Source: Reclinomonas americana ATCC 50394
Lineage: Eukaryota > Jakobida > Jakobea > Jakobida
Length of the DNA stretch: 26,875 nucleotides
Assembly (NCBI GenBank): GCA_048213135.1
Contig: PS015024.1
Coordinates: forward strand, 112,813 to 139,687
Reading direction: 5' to 3'
This document shows, piece after piece, positions 16,713 to 26,875 of this stretch; positions within the stretch are counted from its first letter, which is position 1, and each line of letters starts with the position of its first letter. Made by a program: the position numbers and the translations under genes. Under the pieces are notes generated by a model. That model was given only the letters and a program-made list of their open reading frames with translations. It had not been told where the DNA came from and searched no databases.

Positions 16713-19700
16713 GATTTCGGAGCAGATTGGCTTTGAGGTGTATCCTGGACGACAGATCAAGACACTACAGGTGCGTGCATGTGATCCATCGTCGTCGTCG
16801 TCTGCTACGTGCTGCGATCTAACGCTTGAGATATGGTGTGTACAGGATGTCCATCGCCTCAAACTCACCAACTACCTCGACTCGATCAACGCTGTGGCCG
16901 AGAAGGCCAACAAGGAGTACAACTTGGAGGTGGCGCTTTCCGGCATGCAGTCCGACTGGGCCCCCATCGAGTTCGACGTGGTGCCTCACAAGTTGCGTGT
17001 TGCTTGTTGTTGTCACTCGTCGTTGACATGCTCGCGAGTGCTGACCGCGTGCGTGTGTGTGCCACCAAATCAGGGACAGCGGCACGTTCATTCTGCGCGG
17101 TCTCGACGACGTGTGGCAGATGCTCGACGACCACATTGTCAAGACGCAGTCAATGGGCTTCTCGCCATACAAGAAGCCGCATGAGGAGGGCATTACGAAG
17201 TGGGACAAGACGCTGAACCGCATCTCCGACATTCTCGACGAGTGGGTCAAGTTCCAGCAGGGCTGGATGCAGAACGAGCCCATTTTCAGCTCCGACGACA
17301 TTATGGAGCAGCTGCCGAACGAAGGCAAGAAGTTCCGCGCCATCAACCGCCAGTGGCGCAAGACCATGGACGCCGTCAAGGCGACTCCCAATGTGGTGGC
17401 CTTTTGCGAAGCCCACCCGCGTCTGCTGGACACCTTCAAGGAGTGCAATGCCACCATTGATGAGATCCAGAAGGGTGAGTCGCGACTGAGGGCAAGGGGG
17501 GAGGTGTGTGTGGGAAGAATGCGATTTTGCTCACTGCTCCATCAGGACTCAACGAGTACTTGGAGAAGAAGCGTCAGGCCTTTGGTCGTTTCTATTTCCT
17601 CAGCGACGGCGAGTTGCTGGAAATTCTGTCGCAGACTCGCGAACCGCGTGCCGTGCAAAAGTACCTGCGCAAGTGCTTCGAGGCCATTTTCTCGCTCGAG
17701 TTCGAAAAGGACAACAAGATGACCAAGATGTTCAGGTGTGTTGTGTTGTGTTGTGTTTTCTTGCACTCCCGTGCTGCTCGTGTAATAACCGCGACTCGTT
17801 CTCTCAGTGGCGAGGGTGAGATGGTTCCGTTCTCACGTGGCATCTACCCGGAGGGCAATGTGGAGCAGTGGCTGTGTGTCGTGGAGACGGTGATGAAGGA
17901 GAGTGTCAATGAGCAAATTCGACTCTCTCTGGAGGACTATCGCATCACTCCGCGTAATGTGCGTTCTCTTGTGTGCGTGTGTCTGTTGTTGCTCCAGCCT
18001 GACACGTGCGCCCTGTTTTCGCAGCAATGGGTGCTGAAATGGCCGGGCCAAGTGGTGCTTGTCGGCTCGCAGACGTACTGGACCTCCGAAGTGGAGGAGA
18101 CGCTCAATTCGGGCAAGGATCTCGCCGGCTACTTCAAGCAGTGCCAGGACCAGCTGATTGATCTCACGGCTGTCGTCCGAGGACCAATGACCAAGTTGCA
18201 GCGCATTGCCATGGGTGCCCTCATCACCATTGATGTGCACGCCCGTGATGTGGTCAAGCAGATGGTCGCCGAAAAGGTGTGTGTGTGTGTGTGTTGCTGC
18301 TGTGGGCCGCGTGTTTAGTGTGCGCCTGGCTCACGCACACGCGCGGCATTAGGTGACAAGCACAGCCGATTTCGAGTGGAGCTCGCAGCTGCGCTACTAC
18401 TGGAGGGAGAAGGATCTGTACATTCAGCAGGTCGAGGCCAAGTTCATCTACGGCTACGAGTACCTCGGCAACACCATGCGCCTTGTGATTACGCCGCTGA
18501 CCGATCGCATCTACCTCACCCTCACTGGTGCCCTGCATTTGCACCTCGGTGGCGCTCCTGCCGGCCCTGCCGGTACTGGCAAGGTACGGAACGACGAGTT
18601 TCCTCGCTGAACAATGGGGAGACGGAAACTCACCGATTTTTTTGTTGGTTCTGCAGACGGAGACGACCAAGGATTTGGCCAAGGCCATGGCCAAGCAGTG
18701 TGTCGTGTTCAACTGCCAGGAAGGCCTGGACTATCTGGCCATGGAGAAGTTCTTCAAGGGACTGGCTATGGCTGGTGCATGGGCTTGCTTCGACGAGTTC
18801 AACCGTATCGACGTCGAAGTGCTGTCTGTCGTCGCTCAGCAAATCACCGAGTTGCAGCGTGCCATCTCTCTCGGACTGGCGCAGATTCAGTTCGGCTCGT
18901 CGATCATTCGTGTCGATCCCTCGTTTGCCGTGTTCATCACCATGAACCCCGGTTACGCTGGCCGGTATGTGATGTTTGGCCTGTCGTAGAGTTCGCTGCC
19001 GAATACCATTGACTCATTTGCCCCCTGCAGTACCGAGCTGCCCGACAACCTGAAGGCGCTGTTCCGCCCCGTCGCGTGCATGGTGCCCGATTACGCTCTG
19101 ATTGCCGAAATCCGTCTGTTCTCGTTCGGTTTCGTCGACGCCTACCGCCTGGCACGTAAGATGGTCGCCACTTTCCGCCTCTCGTCCGAGCAGCTGTCCA
19201 GTCAGGATCACTACGATTTCGGCATGCGCGCTGTGACGACTGTCATCAACGCCGCCGGTCTGCTCAAGCGTGATGATCCGAACGGTGAGTCGCGAGGAGG
19301 GGGTATTTATCTGTTGGTCAGTGTGCTGATTTTTTACGACAGGCAATGAGGAGCTGCTGCTGCTTCGTGCGCTGCGCGATTCCAACTTGCCCAAGTTCCT
19401 CACCGACGATATCACCCTGTTCAACGGTATCATTAGCGATTTGTTCCCGGGTGTCAACTTCCCAGAGCCCGACTACGAGAACCTGCTGCGCGGCATCAAC
19501 AATGCGCTGGTGCACTTCAACCTGCAACCGGTGCCTGGTTTCATTGAGAAGACGCTGCAGTTATACGAGATGACAGTGTTGCGCCACGGCCTCATGCTTG
19601 TCGGTCCAACCGGTTCTGGCAAGACCATGTGCTACAAGGTCCTGCAGCGGTGAGTGGAGAGATACTGCTGCGACATCCCCGCGAATCATACTGGAGACGA

Positions 19701-22700
19701 TCCACTCACTCTACCGTTATGTTGTTGTGCAGTGCCTTGACGGAGCTGTGCGATTTGCCGCGCTACGAAAAGGTCAAGACCTTTATCCTCAATCCCAAGT
19801 CCATCACCATGGACCAGCTGTATGGTGGCTCCGACCCCATGACGCACGAGTGGACCGATGGCATTATTGCAGTGTTGCGTACAGTAGTTTACTGGTGGTG
19901 CCTGTGACTTCTTTCATCTATGATGCTTAAAACCACACTCGCCATCAGGCTGTTCCGCAAGGCCGTGCGTGACGATTCGCCCGACAAGAAGTGGATCATT
20001 TTCGACGGACCTGTCGACGCGCTGTGGATCGAGTCGATGAACACGGTGCTGGACGACAACAAGAAGCTGTGCTTGGTCAGTGGTGAAATCATTTCGCTGT
20101 CGCCCGAAATGACCATCATGTTCGAGGTGGAGGACTTGGCCGTCGCCAGTCCTGGTGAGTGACGCCTTCCCCTTGTCTATATCTTTGGCGCTGGTTGTTG
20201 CTAACCTCTTGTGTGTGTGCGCGCGCGCAGCTACGGTGTCTCGCTGCGGTATGGTGTACCTGGAGCCCATCATGTGTGTCGGCACTCAGGCGCAAGTGAC
20301 GTCGTGGCTCAACACACTGCCGGAGGTCCTCAAGCCCTTCCGCCAGCAGCTGCAGGAGCTCTTCGACTACTACATGGACGACGCGCTCACGTTTGTGCGC
20401 CGTAACTGCTCCGAGTACATTCCGTCGGTGCCCAACAACCGCACGGCCTCGGTGTTCCGCCTGCTGGATTGCTTCTTCGACAAGGTTTGTGAGATTTGTT
20501 GGCTGCTGCTGCGCGTTGGGTGGGTTCGTGCGCCTCAAAATCTGTTTTTTCTTTTCTGCCAGTTTATCGAGCGAGAAGGCGTGCCGCGCCCGCAGGCTCT
20601 GATTGACCAGCTCGCGCGCATGGTGGAGCCGCTGTTCTTGTTCTCGCTGGTGTGGGGCGCTGGCGGTTCGGTCGATGGCAAGTCGCGCACCATGTTCAAT
20701 GAGTACATGCGCGGTCGCATGCGCTCCAAGGGCGTGCGTATGCCGATTCCAGAGGCCAAGAGCGTGTACGACTGGCTCTTTGTGGAGGACACGTGTGAGT
20801 GGAAGGCGTGGATGGAGACTGAGCCTGCGTTGCGTCACTTGTCAAGGAAGAGAAGTGTTGTGTGGCGAGGGTTTTGCTGATTAATGGTTGCCTGTGCAGA
20901 TTTGTGCTCGACCCGAAGACCCCGTTCCAAGACATTATCGTGCCCACCACCGACACCATCCGCTACAAGTGGCTGCTGCAGCACCTGTGCACTCATGGCA
21001 AGCACATGATTGCCATTGGTCCGACCGGTACCGGCAAGACCTTGACGCTGCAGGTGTGTTTGCTGGAAATACACGTTTATGTTTGTACCATGCATGCGCG
21101 CTGACTGGCTTGGCTTGTGTTCGTGCAGGACAAACTGATGAGGGGCATGCCGGAGAGCTTTGTGCCGATCTTTATCAGTTTCTCTGCGCAGACGTCTGCC
21201 AACCAGACGCAGGACATTCTCGACGGCAAGTTCGAGAAGCGCCGCAAGGGTGAGTTTGCATGCAGTGGGGCGCGAACCATCTCCTGCGCCTGGCACTCAC
21301 GTGTGTGTGCTCTTTCCCTTTCGCAGGCGTGTTTGGCCCGCTGCCGGGTCAGAACTTCACCATCTTTGTCGACGACTTGAACATGCCTGCTCGTCAGCAA
21401 TACGGTGCGCAGCCGCCCATTGAGCTCATCCGCCAGTGGCTCGACCACGGTGGCTGGTACGATCGCAAGTTCCCCGACGATACGCCTTTCATGCGCATCA
21501 TCGACGTCAACTGGGTCGGCACTCTCGGACCGCCTGGTGGCGGTCGTAACCCGGTCACCAACCGTATGCTGCGCCACTTTAACTTTATCACCTTCCCGGA
21601 GATGAGCGACGAGTCCATGACGACTGTGTTTAGCACCATTCTCGGTGCGTGATGCGGGAAGAGCGCAAAAGAGAGAGAGAGAGAGACACTCATTCCTCGT
21701 TGTGTAGGCACGTACCTTTCGGCCTACTTCCCGCCTGAGCTCGGAGCCATGTGCAAGAACATTGTCGAAGCTGCCGTCACGCTGTACAACACCATTGTGG
21801 AGGAGTTGCTGCCGACGCCGTCCAAGTCGCACTACACGTTCAACTTGCGTGATCTGGCCAAGGTATGTTCCTAAAGACGATGGTGTTATGAGTCGCGCAA
21901 GACGGCCGCTAATATCTCTCACTCCAGGTGTTCCAAGGCGTGCTGATGGGCGACCCGAAGACAGTGGGCGACAAGAAGGCCTTGCTGCGCCTGTGGGTGC
22001 ACGAGTCGCAGCGTGTGTTCCGCGATCGTCTGGTCGACAACATCGATCGCAAGTGGTTCGACGATCAGACCGAGAAGCGGTGCGTGTGCTTTCGTTCCCC
22101 CCCCCCTGAACTCCGCGTGATGGTCGTATTCATTTCGTGTGTCTGTATGTTGTTGCGGCTGTGCAGTCTTCGCAGCTACTTCAATCTGGGATACAGCGAT
22201 CTGGGTGCCGCCGAGCGCCTGCTGTTTGGTGACTTTATGGTGCCGGGTGCCGATCCGCGCATCTACGTGGAAATCAGCGACCTCCATCACTTGAAGTCGG
22301 TTCGTTGTCTGTGGACCACCCAGAGGGTGTACGTGTGTGCGTGCACGACCTCATCCACGCCCGCAGGTGCAAGAAGAGTACATGGAAATGTACAACGCCG
22401 TCAACTCGAAGAAGCCACTGACCCTGGTGCTCTTCTTGGACGCCATTGAGCACGTCGCGCGTATCTCGCGTGTGTTGCGCCAGCCGGCCGGCAATGCCCT
22501 CCTGCTTGGTGTGGGTGGCTCTGGTCGTCAGTCGCTGACGGCACTCGCTGCGTTCATGTCGGACTACAAGGTGTTCCAGATCGAGGTGAGTGTGTGTTGA
22601 CACGAGAGGAGAGAGAGAGACCGTGGTGGCGCTGAATGGTTTCGTTTCCGCAGATTACCAAGAGCTACAGTGTCGCCGATTGGCACGAGAACATGAAGAC

Positions 22701-25700
22701 ACTGCTGAAGGCCGCCGGTTGCGAAGGCCAGCAGATGGTGTTCCTGTTCTCCGACACGCAGATTGTGTACGAGTCGTTCCTCGAGGACATTAACGGCATT
22801 CTCAACTCTGGTGAGGTGCCGAACCTGTGGGAGGTCGCCGATCTGGAGGAGATTTACGGCGCCATGCGTCAGATTCTTGCCGCCGCCAACGAGCCGGTGC
22901 GTTGACGTGCTTACTCACTCGCTGCGCGCATTTGCTGTGCACCATACTGACTGACTGTGTGCGTGTGTGGGGGTGCAGATTTCCAAGATCAGCATGATGG
23001 CACGCTTCAACAAGCGTGTGAAGCAGAATCTGCACATTGTGCTGGCCATGAGCCCTGTCGGCGAGGCCTTCCGCAACCGTCTGCGTATGTTCCCGTCGCT
23101 GGTCAACTGCTGCACCATTGACTGGTTCTCGGCGTGGCCCGATGAGGCTCTGCGGTCGGTCGCCGTTGCGCAGCTTGGCGACGTGCGCCTGGACGACTCG
23201 CTCAAGCACAACATTGGCGAGATGTGTGTGAACATTCACCAGAGTGTCGAGGAGATCAGTGTCAAGTTCTTGGCCATTCTGCGCCGCCACAACTACGTGA
23301 CGCCGACCTCGTATCTGGAGCTGCTGTCGACCTTCAAGACGCAACTGGCGACGCAGTCGGATGCTCTCGGCAAGCAGAAGCGCCGCTTCACCGTTGGTCT
23401 CGACAAGCTGATGTCGACCGAGGTGCAAGTCAATGACTTGAAGGTGTGTCGCGAAATCAAAGTCCCTGATTGCCCTGCATGATACTCAAACGATGATGTG
23501 TGTGTGCTGCGCAGGATGATCTCGTGCGCATGCAGCCGAAGCTTATCGAGACGCAGAAGCAAGTCGACGAGCTGATGGTGCAAATCGCTCACGATACCGA
23601 GGAAGCGAGTTGCGTCGATGTGCGCAGCTTGTCGGTGACAAGAGTATGGACTGATGAGAACATTGTTTCTACGCAGAGGCCACCCAGGAAATTGTGCTGA
23701 AGGATGAAGCCGAAGCCACGGCCAAGAAGGAGGAATGCGAGAGCATCAAGGCATCTGCCGAGGCCGAGCTGTCCGTCGGTGCGTACTCTTGTTGATCGGT
23801 AGTCGCCATGTTACGCTGTTGATGTATTTGTATGCTGACCTGTTTCCTTTGTGCGTAGCCTTGCCGGCTCTCGAAAAGGCGCTGGTGTCGCTGAAGGATC
23901 TGAAGGTCAATGATATTACTGAGGTCGCCAACTACACCATCCCGCCGGCACTTGTGAAGACAACGCTGGAAGCCGTGTGTATCATGAAGAAGGTGCCGCC
24001 GAAGATGGTCGGCGAAGTCGGTAAGAAGGTGGCCGACTACTGGGACAATGCCAAGGAAATGCTGAAGAAGGCCAACTTGGTGGGTGGCGTGTGCCTCTGT
24101 TTTTTTCCTCACGCTGCTGCTGTTTTTTGCTCATATACGTATGTGTGCGAGCAGCTGCGTGACGAAATGATCAACTTTGACCGCGACAACATCCCCGAGG
24201 CCATCATCGTCAAGGTGCAACCGTACATCGACAACCCACAGTTCGTGCCCGACCAAGTCGCCAAGAGCTCCAAGGCCTGCACGGCCATGTGCGCCTGGGT
24301 GCATGCCATGTACAACTACCACCACACCAACAAGAAGTTGCGTTTGTCTGACACACAATGGGGGTGTTGGCATAAGCAGGCACTCATGACGTGTGTGCGT
24401 GTGTGCAGGATCGAACCGCTGCGTGAGGCTCTGGCCAAGGCGCAGGCCGAGCTCGACATTGTGATGGCCAGTTTGGCCAAGACCAAGGCCAAGCTGACCG
24501 ATGTGGAGAACAAGCTTGTCGATCTGCAGCTGCAGTACGACGAGAACGTGGCCAAGAAGGAGGAGCTGGAGCACCAAGTCGAGATGTGCACCAAGAAACT
24601 GGACCGCGCCGAGCGTCTGATTGGTGGTCTCGGCGGTGAGAAGACTCGTTGGCAGGAGCAAGTGGTGCGCTTGGCGATTGCCGAGGCCAACATTGTCGGT
24701 GACGTCGTGTTGGCCTCTGGTGCCATTGCGTACGCCGGTCCGTTCACGGCCGTGTACCGTGCCGAGCTGTACCAGCAGTGGCGCTCCAAGTTGGCAGAAT
24801 TGGGGTACGTTGTCGCCAGCGTCTTTGCAAGTGGCATGTCCGTTTGTGTCTGATCGTGTGTGTGTGTGTGNNNNNNNNNNNNNNNNNNNNNNNNNNNNNN
24901 NNNNNNNNNNNNNNNNNNNNNNNNNNNNNNNNNNNNNNNNNNNNNNNNNNNNNNNNNNNNNNNNNNNNNNNNNNNNNNNNNNNNNNNNNNNNNNNNNNNN
25001 NNNNNNNNNNNNNNNNNNNNNNNNNNNNNNNNNNNNNNNNNNNNNNNNNNNNNNNNNNNNNNNNNNNNNNNNNNNNNNNNNNNNNNNNNNNNNNNNNNNN
25101 NNNNNNNNNNNNNNNNNNNNNNNNNNNNNNNNNNNNNNNNNNNNNNNNNNNNNNNNNNNNNNNNNNNNNNNNNNNNCATTAACAGCATTCAATGCGACCC
25201 CAACGGCGATGTGCGCGCGACACTCGGTGACCCCGTGCAGATTCGTGAGTGGTCCATCTCCGGTCTGCCGTCGGATTCGCTGTCTATCGAGAATGCCATT
25301 ATCTTGTCCAAGGCTCGCCGCTGGCCGCTGATGATTGGTGAGTGGTTGTGGTGGTGGTGCGAGCAACTGAAGGGAATACGTGTGCTCATTTTTCGACTCG
25401 CACAGATCCGCAAGGACAGGCGAACAAGTGGATCAAGAAGATGGAGGGTGAGAAGGGATTGGAGGTTCTGAAGCTGAGCGACAAGGATTACCTGCGCACG
25501 CTGGAGAATGCCATCCAGTTCGGTCGCCCTGTGCTGCTGGAGAACATTGGCGAAGAGATTGATCCGGCTCTCGAACCCGTGCTGCAGAAGCAGGTATGTT
25601 TNNNNNNNNNNNNNNNNNNNNNNNNNNNNNNNNNNNNNNNNNNNNNNNNNNNNNNNNNNNNNNNNNNNNNNNNNNNNNNNNNNNNNNNNNNNNNNNNNNN

Positions 25701-26875
25701 NNNNNNNNNNNNNNNNNNNNNNNNNNNNNNNNNNNNNNNNNNNNNNNNNNNNNNNNNNNNNNNNNNNNNNNNNNNNNNNNNNNNNNNNNNNNNNNNNNNN
25801 NNNNNNNNNNNNNNNNNNNNNNNNNNNNNNNNNNNNNNNNNNNNNNNNNNNNNNNNNNNNNNNNNNNNNNNNNNNNNNNNNNNNNNNNNNNNNNNNNNNN
25901 NNNNNNNNNNNNNNNNNNNNNNNNNNNNNNNNNNNNNNNNNNNNNNNNNNNNNNNNNNNNNNNNNNNNNNNNNNNNNNNNNNNNNNNNNNNNNNNNNNNN
26001 NNNNNNNNNNNNNNNNNNNNNNNNNNNNNNNNNNNNNNNNNNNNNNNNNNNNNNNNNNNNNNNNNNNNNNNNNNNNNNNNNNNNNNNNNNNNNNNNNNNN
26101 NNNNNNNNNNNNNNNNNNNNNNNNNNNNNNNNNNNNNNNNNNNNNNNNNNNNNNNNNNNNNNNNNNNNNNNNNNNNNNNNNNNNNNNNNNNNNNNNNNNN
26201 NNNNNNNNNNNNNNNNNNNNNNNNNNNNNNNNNNNNNNNNNNNNNNNNNNNNNNNNNNNNNNNNNNNNNNNNNNNNNNNNNNNNNNNNNNNNNNNNNNNN
26301 NNNNNNNNNNNNNNNNNNNNNNNNNNNNNNNNNNNNNNNNNNNNNNNNNNNNNNNNNNNNNNNNNNNNNNNNNNNNNNNNNNNNNNNNNNNNNNNNNNNN
26401 NNNNNNNNNNNNNNNNNNNNNNNNNNNNNNNNNNNNNNNNNNNNNNGGAGCATGTGTGCACGCGTGTGTGGTGCTCGGTACTTAATCCATTGTGCTCGCA
26501 GGTGTTCAAGAAGGGCACGTCGCTGATGATCAAGCTCGGTGAGAACGACATTCCGTACAACACCGACTTCCGGCTCTACGTCACCACCAAGCTCCGCAAT
26601 CCGCACTACTCGCCCGAAATCTCCGTCAAGGTCACCCTGCTCAACTTCTTCATCACCACCGATGGTTTGGAGGATCAGTTGCTGGGCGTGCTGGTCGCCA
26701 AGGAGAAGCCGGATCTGGAGCGGCTGAAGAACGAGCTGGTCGTTGAAAACGCGCGCTCGCGCAACAAGCTGCAGGCCATTGAGGACCTCATTCTCAAGAT
26801 GCTCAGTGAGAGTGGAGAAGACATTCTGGAGGAGGAGGATCTCATCAACACGCTCGCCCAATCCAAGGTCACCTC
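16713..26875 (+). CDS. Axonemal inner-arm dynein heavy chain, DNAH1-type: linker, AAA1-5, stalk; 3' partial
   Basis: Continuation of the flagellar motor. Exons: 16713-16770, 16846-16991, 17074-17474, 17546-17735, 17808-17958, 18025-18276, 18353-18583, 18657-18964, 19031-19284, 19343-19649, 19733-19873, 19949-20154, 20231-20484, 20563-20828, 20900-21053, 21129-21249, 21327-21644, 21708-21862, 21928-22079, 22167-22299, 22367-22585, 22654-22896, 22979-23443, 23515-23608, 23677-23778, 23859-24079, 24155-24336, 24409-24804, 25177-25337, 25406-25593 and 26502-26875. All tested phases agree; about 2280 residues. Linker to about 18350. AAA1 has P-loop GPAGTGKT, split by an intron at 18584-18656, and Walker B CFDEFNR (18787-18806). 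AAA2 P-loop GPTGSGKT is at about 19603-19626, AAA3 GPTGTGKT at about 21018-21041, and AAA4 GVGGSGRQS at about 22508-22537. Stalk coiled coils are about 23340-23960 and 24409-24640, with the microtubule-binding tip between ([27 protein letters not shown]). AAA5 sequence follows. AAA6 and the C-terminal domain lie beyond the window. All four nucleotide sites look intact. Confidence 0.98.
22097..22106 (+). repeat. C10 homopolymer in a dynein intron
   Basis: Ten consecutive C inside the intron 22080-22166. It is a likely spot for length errors, but it is outside coding sequence and does not affect the frame. Confidence 0.9.
24871..25176. other. Assembly gap, 306 N, at a (GT)n intron repeat
   Basis: The donor GTACGT is at 24805 and the sequence enters a GT repeat (24857-24870) just before the N run, so the gap starts inside an intron. 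Coding resumes by 25178 with [11 protein letters not shown] in the AAA5 region. Only a few residues appear to be missing. Confidence 0.9.
25602..26446. other. Assembly gap, 845 N, wholly inside one intron
   Basis: The exon ends PVLQKQ at 25593 with donor GTATGT. After the gap, 55 intronic bases lead to a CAG acceptor at 26501 and the exon opens [13 protein letters not shown]. Family proteins run straight from the first motif to the second, so no coding exon needs to be missing. Confidence 0.9.

Noticed and set aside
1-26875. A functional gene cluster or a mobile or viral element
   Set aside because: The seven genes have unrelated housekeeping or flagellar roles, uniform codon use and a common intron style. 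No transposase, integrase, terminal repeat or viral hallmark gene was seen.

Overview
This is nuclear DNA from a unicellular eukaryote that builds motile flagella. Every gene is cut by short spliceosomal introns, mostly 50-90 nt, with GT-AG ends and one GC-AG intron. Codon third positions are GC-rich, intergenic spaces are tens to a few hundred bases, and there is no sign of prokaryotic organisation. The window holds most of an axonemal dynein heavy chain and a mitochondrial carrier, so the cell has a flagellum and mitochondria. I cannot place the lineage from sequence alone. There are no rRNA, tRNA, CRISPR or transposase features that I can support.

Layout, left to right: (1) 1-2539, minus strand, an NCS1-type nucleobase/cation symporter whose C-terminus runs off the left edge. 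(2) 2609-4605, plus, a complete class I histone deacetylase closest to HDAC8. (3) 4647-5880, minus, a complete mitochondrial carrier of the UCP4/uncoupling-protein type. (4) 5935-7761, plus, an unrecognised protein with two transmembrane segments around a large lumenal or extracellular domain. (5) 7888-9871, plus, a multispanning membrane protein resembling the UPF0658 Golgi family. (6) 10001-12472, minus, a complete membrane-anchored M28 zinc peptidase with a PA domain. (7) 12755-26875, a DNAH1-type inner-arm dynein heavy chain that continues beyond the right edge and is broken by four runs of N.

The genes are packed as divergent and convergent pairs. Start codons of genes 1/2 are 69 bp apart and of 3/4 are 54 bp apart. 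Stop codons of genes 2/3 are 41 bp apart and of 5/6 are 129 bp apart. Head-to-head pairs therefore probably share promoters, and tail-to-tail transcripts probably overlap. The products have no obvious common pathway (nucleobase uptake, chromatin, mitochondrial transport, secretory-pathway membrane, proteolysis, flagellar motility). This looks like ordinary compact nuclear gene order rather than a functional cluster.

The most useful second-look points are these. A 763-bp piece of the dynein gene (15930-16692) lies in the wrong orientation between two N gaps and fits base-for-base when flipped. A recurrent splice-donor class, GTTGCGT, is used in at least 16 introns across all seven genes, alongside GTGCGT and GTGAGT. 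The NCS1 transporter lacks the tryptophan and glutamine that normally contact the substrate. One poly(A) signal overlaps a stop codon in a 41-bp convergent spacer. Exons were deduced by reading frame, phase and homology, and almost all junctions are phase-consistent; the exceptions are flagged.
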